Virus record (IMG/VR): IMGVR_UViG_3300032236_000637
Span: 1-36,931 of that record
Source: a virus
Strand: one strand, 5' to 3'
Length of the DNA: 36,931 nt
Part shown: piece by piece, positions 35,639-36,931 of the stretch
Layout: each line of letters opens with the position of its first letter
Position numbering within the stretch: the stretch's first letter is position 1
The notes under the pieces: generated by a model
What the model saw: only the letters and a program-made list of their open reading frames with translations
Told to the model about the DNA's origin: nothing
Database searches by the model: none
Made by a program: the position numbers and the translations under genes

Positions 35639-36931
35639 TATGGGCGCTCGTCGCCGAGTTCGGCGGTGATCATGATGCGGCCAAACTCAAAGTCGCCATC
35701 CACCACGTTACTGCGGAATTGCAGGTTGATCAAGCGGTGCTCGACACGCAAATCGATTTTGCCAGCGGTGTCTGGGAACACATAAGGCCCGTCAACTTGC
35801 TCGTCGCCTTGGGCAAATGGCCGACCCACAACGAACAGTTCCATGTCTCCGGCTTGGCGGAAGTCTGGTTCGATCCGCGTGATGTGCATGCGGCGGTTTG
35901 CTGTGATCGTCACGTCTTCGGCAGGTGTGCCCCCAACAAACGAGATGTCGCAAGTCTCTGCGTAGGATTCGATGGCGTAGACGCCGTTGTTGGTGATCTT
36001 GTTTTTGCCGTATTCGTGCTGCCAGATCGCATATCCGCCAAGGGTCTGCGTCACTGTGCGCGGGTTGCTGATCACTGGATTAGCAAACGTCATCACCGTG
36101 TAGCCACCAGACACGTCATCCGTGAATGTCGCGCCAGTGATTTGGTTCAGTGAGTCGTAGTCATAGTTCAAGTCATCATTGAACGTCATGTACGAGCCTG
36201 CGGGATTGGTTGTTTGGTCGCCCGCAAGCACAATCTGGTACGCGTTTGTCGATGGTGAACCTGAGTGGTTCGGGCCATAAATCACGTTGAGCGTGGCGCC
36301 AAAGTCGCCTGTGAATTCCCAACCACACCACACAGGGTAAGGGAACACTTCTGTCATGTAACCGCACGAACGGCGCGCACCTTCGGCCATGCCCGCGTCA
36401 TACCACACTTGATCTTTGACGTTGTACACAATCGCGTCGTTGCACTCAGTTGATGTGCCGCGCGGGTAAAAGAACCAAATCTCGTTGAAGCGGGGCACCT
36501 TGGTGGCCCACACTTTTTGACGCTGGCTGTAGTTCAGGTTGTCGAACAAGTAGTTCACGTTCTTGTCGTTTGGCAGAACTTGAACCACGCCGTTGTACAG
36601 GTAGAATCGGTCAACACCCATCCAGAAATAAACACCATCCATCTCGACCACCGAGTTGGACGACATGATCGAGGTGTTGTTTGAAAGGATGTCATATTTC
36701 CAGAAGTACGGCGTGGTCGATGTGAACGACACGCGCACCAAAGAATCTGTCGCCCAGAACAGGCCAGCGGGGGACAACGAGCCGCCACGCAGCGGCATGC
36801 CGCGAACAATCTTGCCCGAAGCCATGTTCACCTCGTTGGCCAAGGTGCCGTTCCAATCGCTGAAGGTTTGGACGTTGCCAGTCGGGGTGTTGAAAATGAC
36901 GTTGTTGTTGCGCAGCAAACCAAAGTTGCTG
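35638..36931 (-). CDS. Virion structural protein, 5'-truncated by window edge
   Basis: At least 430 residues; the frame is open to the window end (SNFGLLRNNN... is readable upstream of an internal TTG), so the N-terminus is missing. Repeated short blocks such as LFWATDSLVRVSF, YFWKYDILSN and DGVYFWMGVDRFYLYNG suggest a beta-propeller-like fold. This is the type of protein that closes or stabilises a short tail or connector, as P22 gp10-like or T7 gp12-like proteins do. That assignment is inference from fold pattern and position. It is the most upstream virion gene seen. Confidence 0.65.
   Translation of the reverse strand, partial: SNFGLLRNNNVIFNTPTGNVQTFSDWNGTLANEVNMASGKIVRGMPLRGGSLSPAGLFWATDSLVRVSFTSTTPYFWKYDILSNNTSIMSSNSVVEMDGVYFWMGVDRFYLYNGVVQVLPNDKNVNYLFDNLNYSQRQKVWATKVPRFNEIWFFYPRGTSTECNDAIVYNVKDQVWYDAGMAEGARRSCGYMTEVFPYPVWCGWEFTGDFGATLNVIYGPNHSGSPSTNAYQIVLAGDQTTNPAGSYMTFNDDLNYDYDSLNQITGATFTDDVSGGYTVMTFANPVISNPRTVTQTLGGYAIWQHEYGKNKITNNGVYAIESYAETCDISFVGGTPAEDVTITANRRMHITRIEPDFRQAGDMELFVVGRPFAQGDEQVDGPYVFPDTAGKIDLRVEHRLINLQFRSNVVDGDFEFGRIMITAELGDERP

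Noticed and set aside
1-36931. CRISPR array, insertion sequence or attachment site
   Set aside because: No regularly spaced repeats, no transposase or integrase, and no terminal inverted repeats with target duplications were seen; the only clear tandem repeats are inside a virion gene.

Overview
The window reads as part of a tailed double-stranded DNA phage genome. It has wall-to-wall genes with 1-14 nt start/stop overlaps, a phage replication module, phage-encoded tRNAs, homing endonucleases, and a block of virion protein genes on the opposite strand. There is no integrase, repressor, rRNA or host housekeeping gene, so it looks like a lytic phage or at least a non-lysogeny part of one. A bacterial (probably Gram-negative) host is suggested by Shine-Dalgarno starts, a lipoprotein with a classical lipobox, and a lysozyme-like domain in a virion protein. 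A freshwater betaproteobacterial host would fit the general protein flavour, but that is inference. The right edge cuts a structural gene; the left edge may cut a small gene. Terminase large subunit, portal and capsid genes are not present and presumably lie outside.

Layout. (1) Positions 4-6138: about 26 very small rightward genes, mostly unknown, several with zinc-binding cysteine pairs or one or two membrane segments. (2) 6139-6376: an A+T-rich intergenic region with two long imperfect stem-loops and a perfect DnaA-box-like 9-mer, the best candidate for a replication origin or control region. (3) 6377-14741: a second run of small genes that also carries a nucleotidyltransferase-like protein, a tandem paralogue pair, a sigma-70-like protein that ends after region 3, a lipoprotein and an RNA ligase. 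(4) 14569-22700: a primase-helicase, an HExxH protein overlapping a VRR-NUC nuclease, an HNH protein, an SNF2-type helicase, a sigma-region-4-like protein, a small-terminase-like protein, a GIY-YIG endonuclease and a DUF2800 (Cas4/RecB-like) nuclease. (5) 22784-29143: a DUF2815 ssDNA-binding-like protein, two tRNAs, a B12-dependent (class II) ribonucleotide reductase, a second HNH protein, a probable Acb2/Tad1-family anti-defence protein, DUF3310, and a family A DNA polymerase. (6) 29190-36931, minus strand: virion genes ending with a transglycosylase-domain protein. The two transcription blocks converge on a strong bidirectional hairpin at 29147-29185.

How the parts work together. Primase-helicase, DUF2815, DUF2800, VRR-NUC, SNF2 helicase and polymerase A form a replication-recombination set seen together in many phages. 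The class II reductase supplies dNTPs without an oxygen requirement. The sigma-like proteins and a repeated AAAATGGGTAATT element (ahead of the small-terminase-like gene, of DUF2815 and inside the virion operon) suggest phage-controlled transcription timing. The Acb2/Tad1-like protein, and possibly the RNA ligase with the tRNAs, would counter host defence. The most unusual items are the candidate split sigma factor, the repeated element with a hairpin over a start codon, a possible small RNA between DUF3310 and the polymerase, and long overprinted reading frames at 14569-14741 and 17260-17522.
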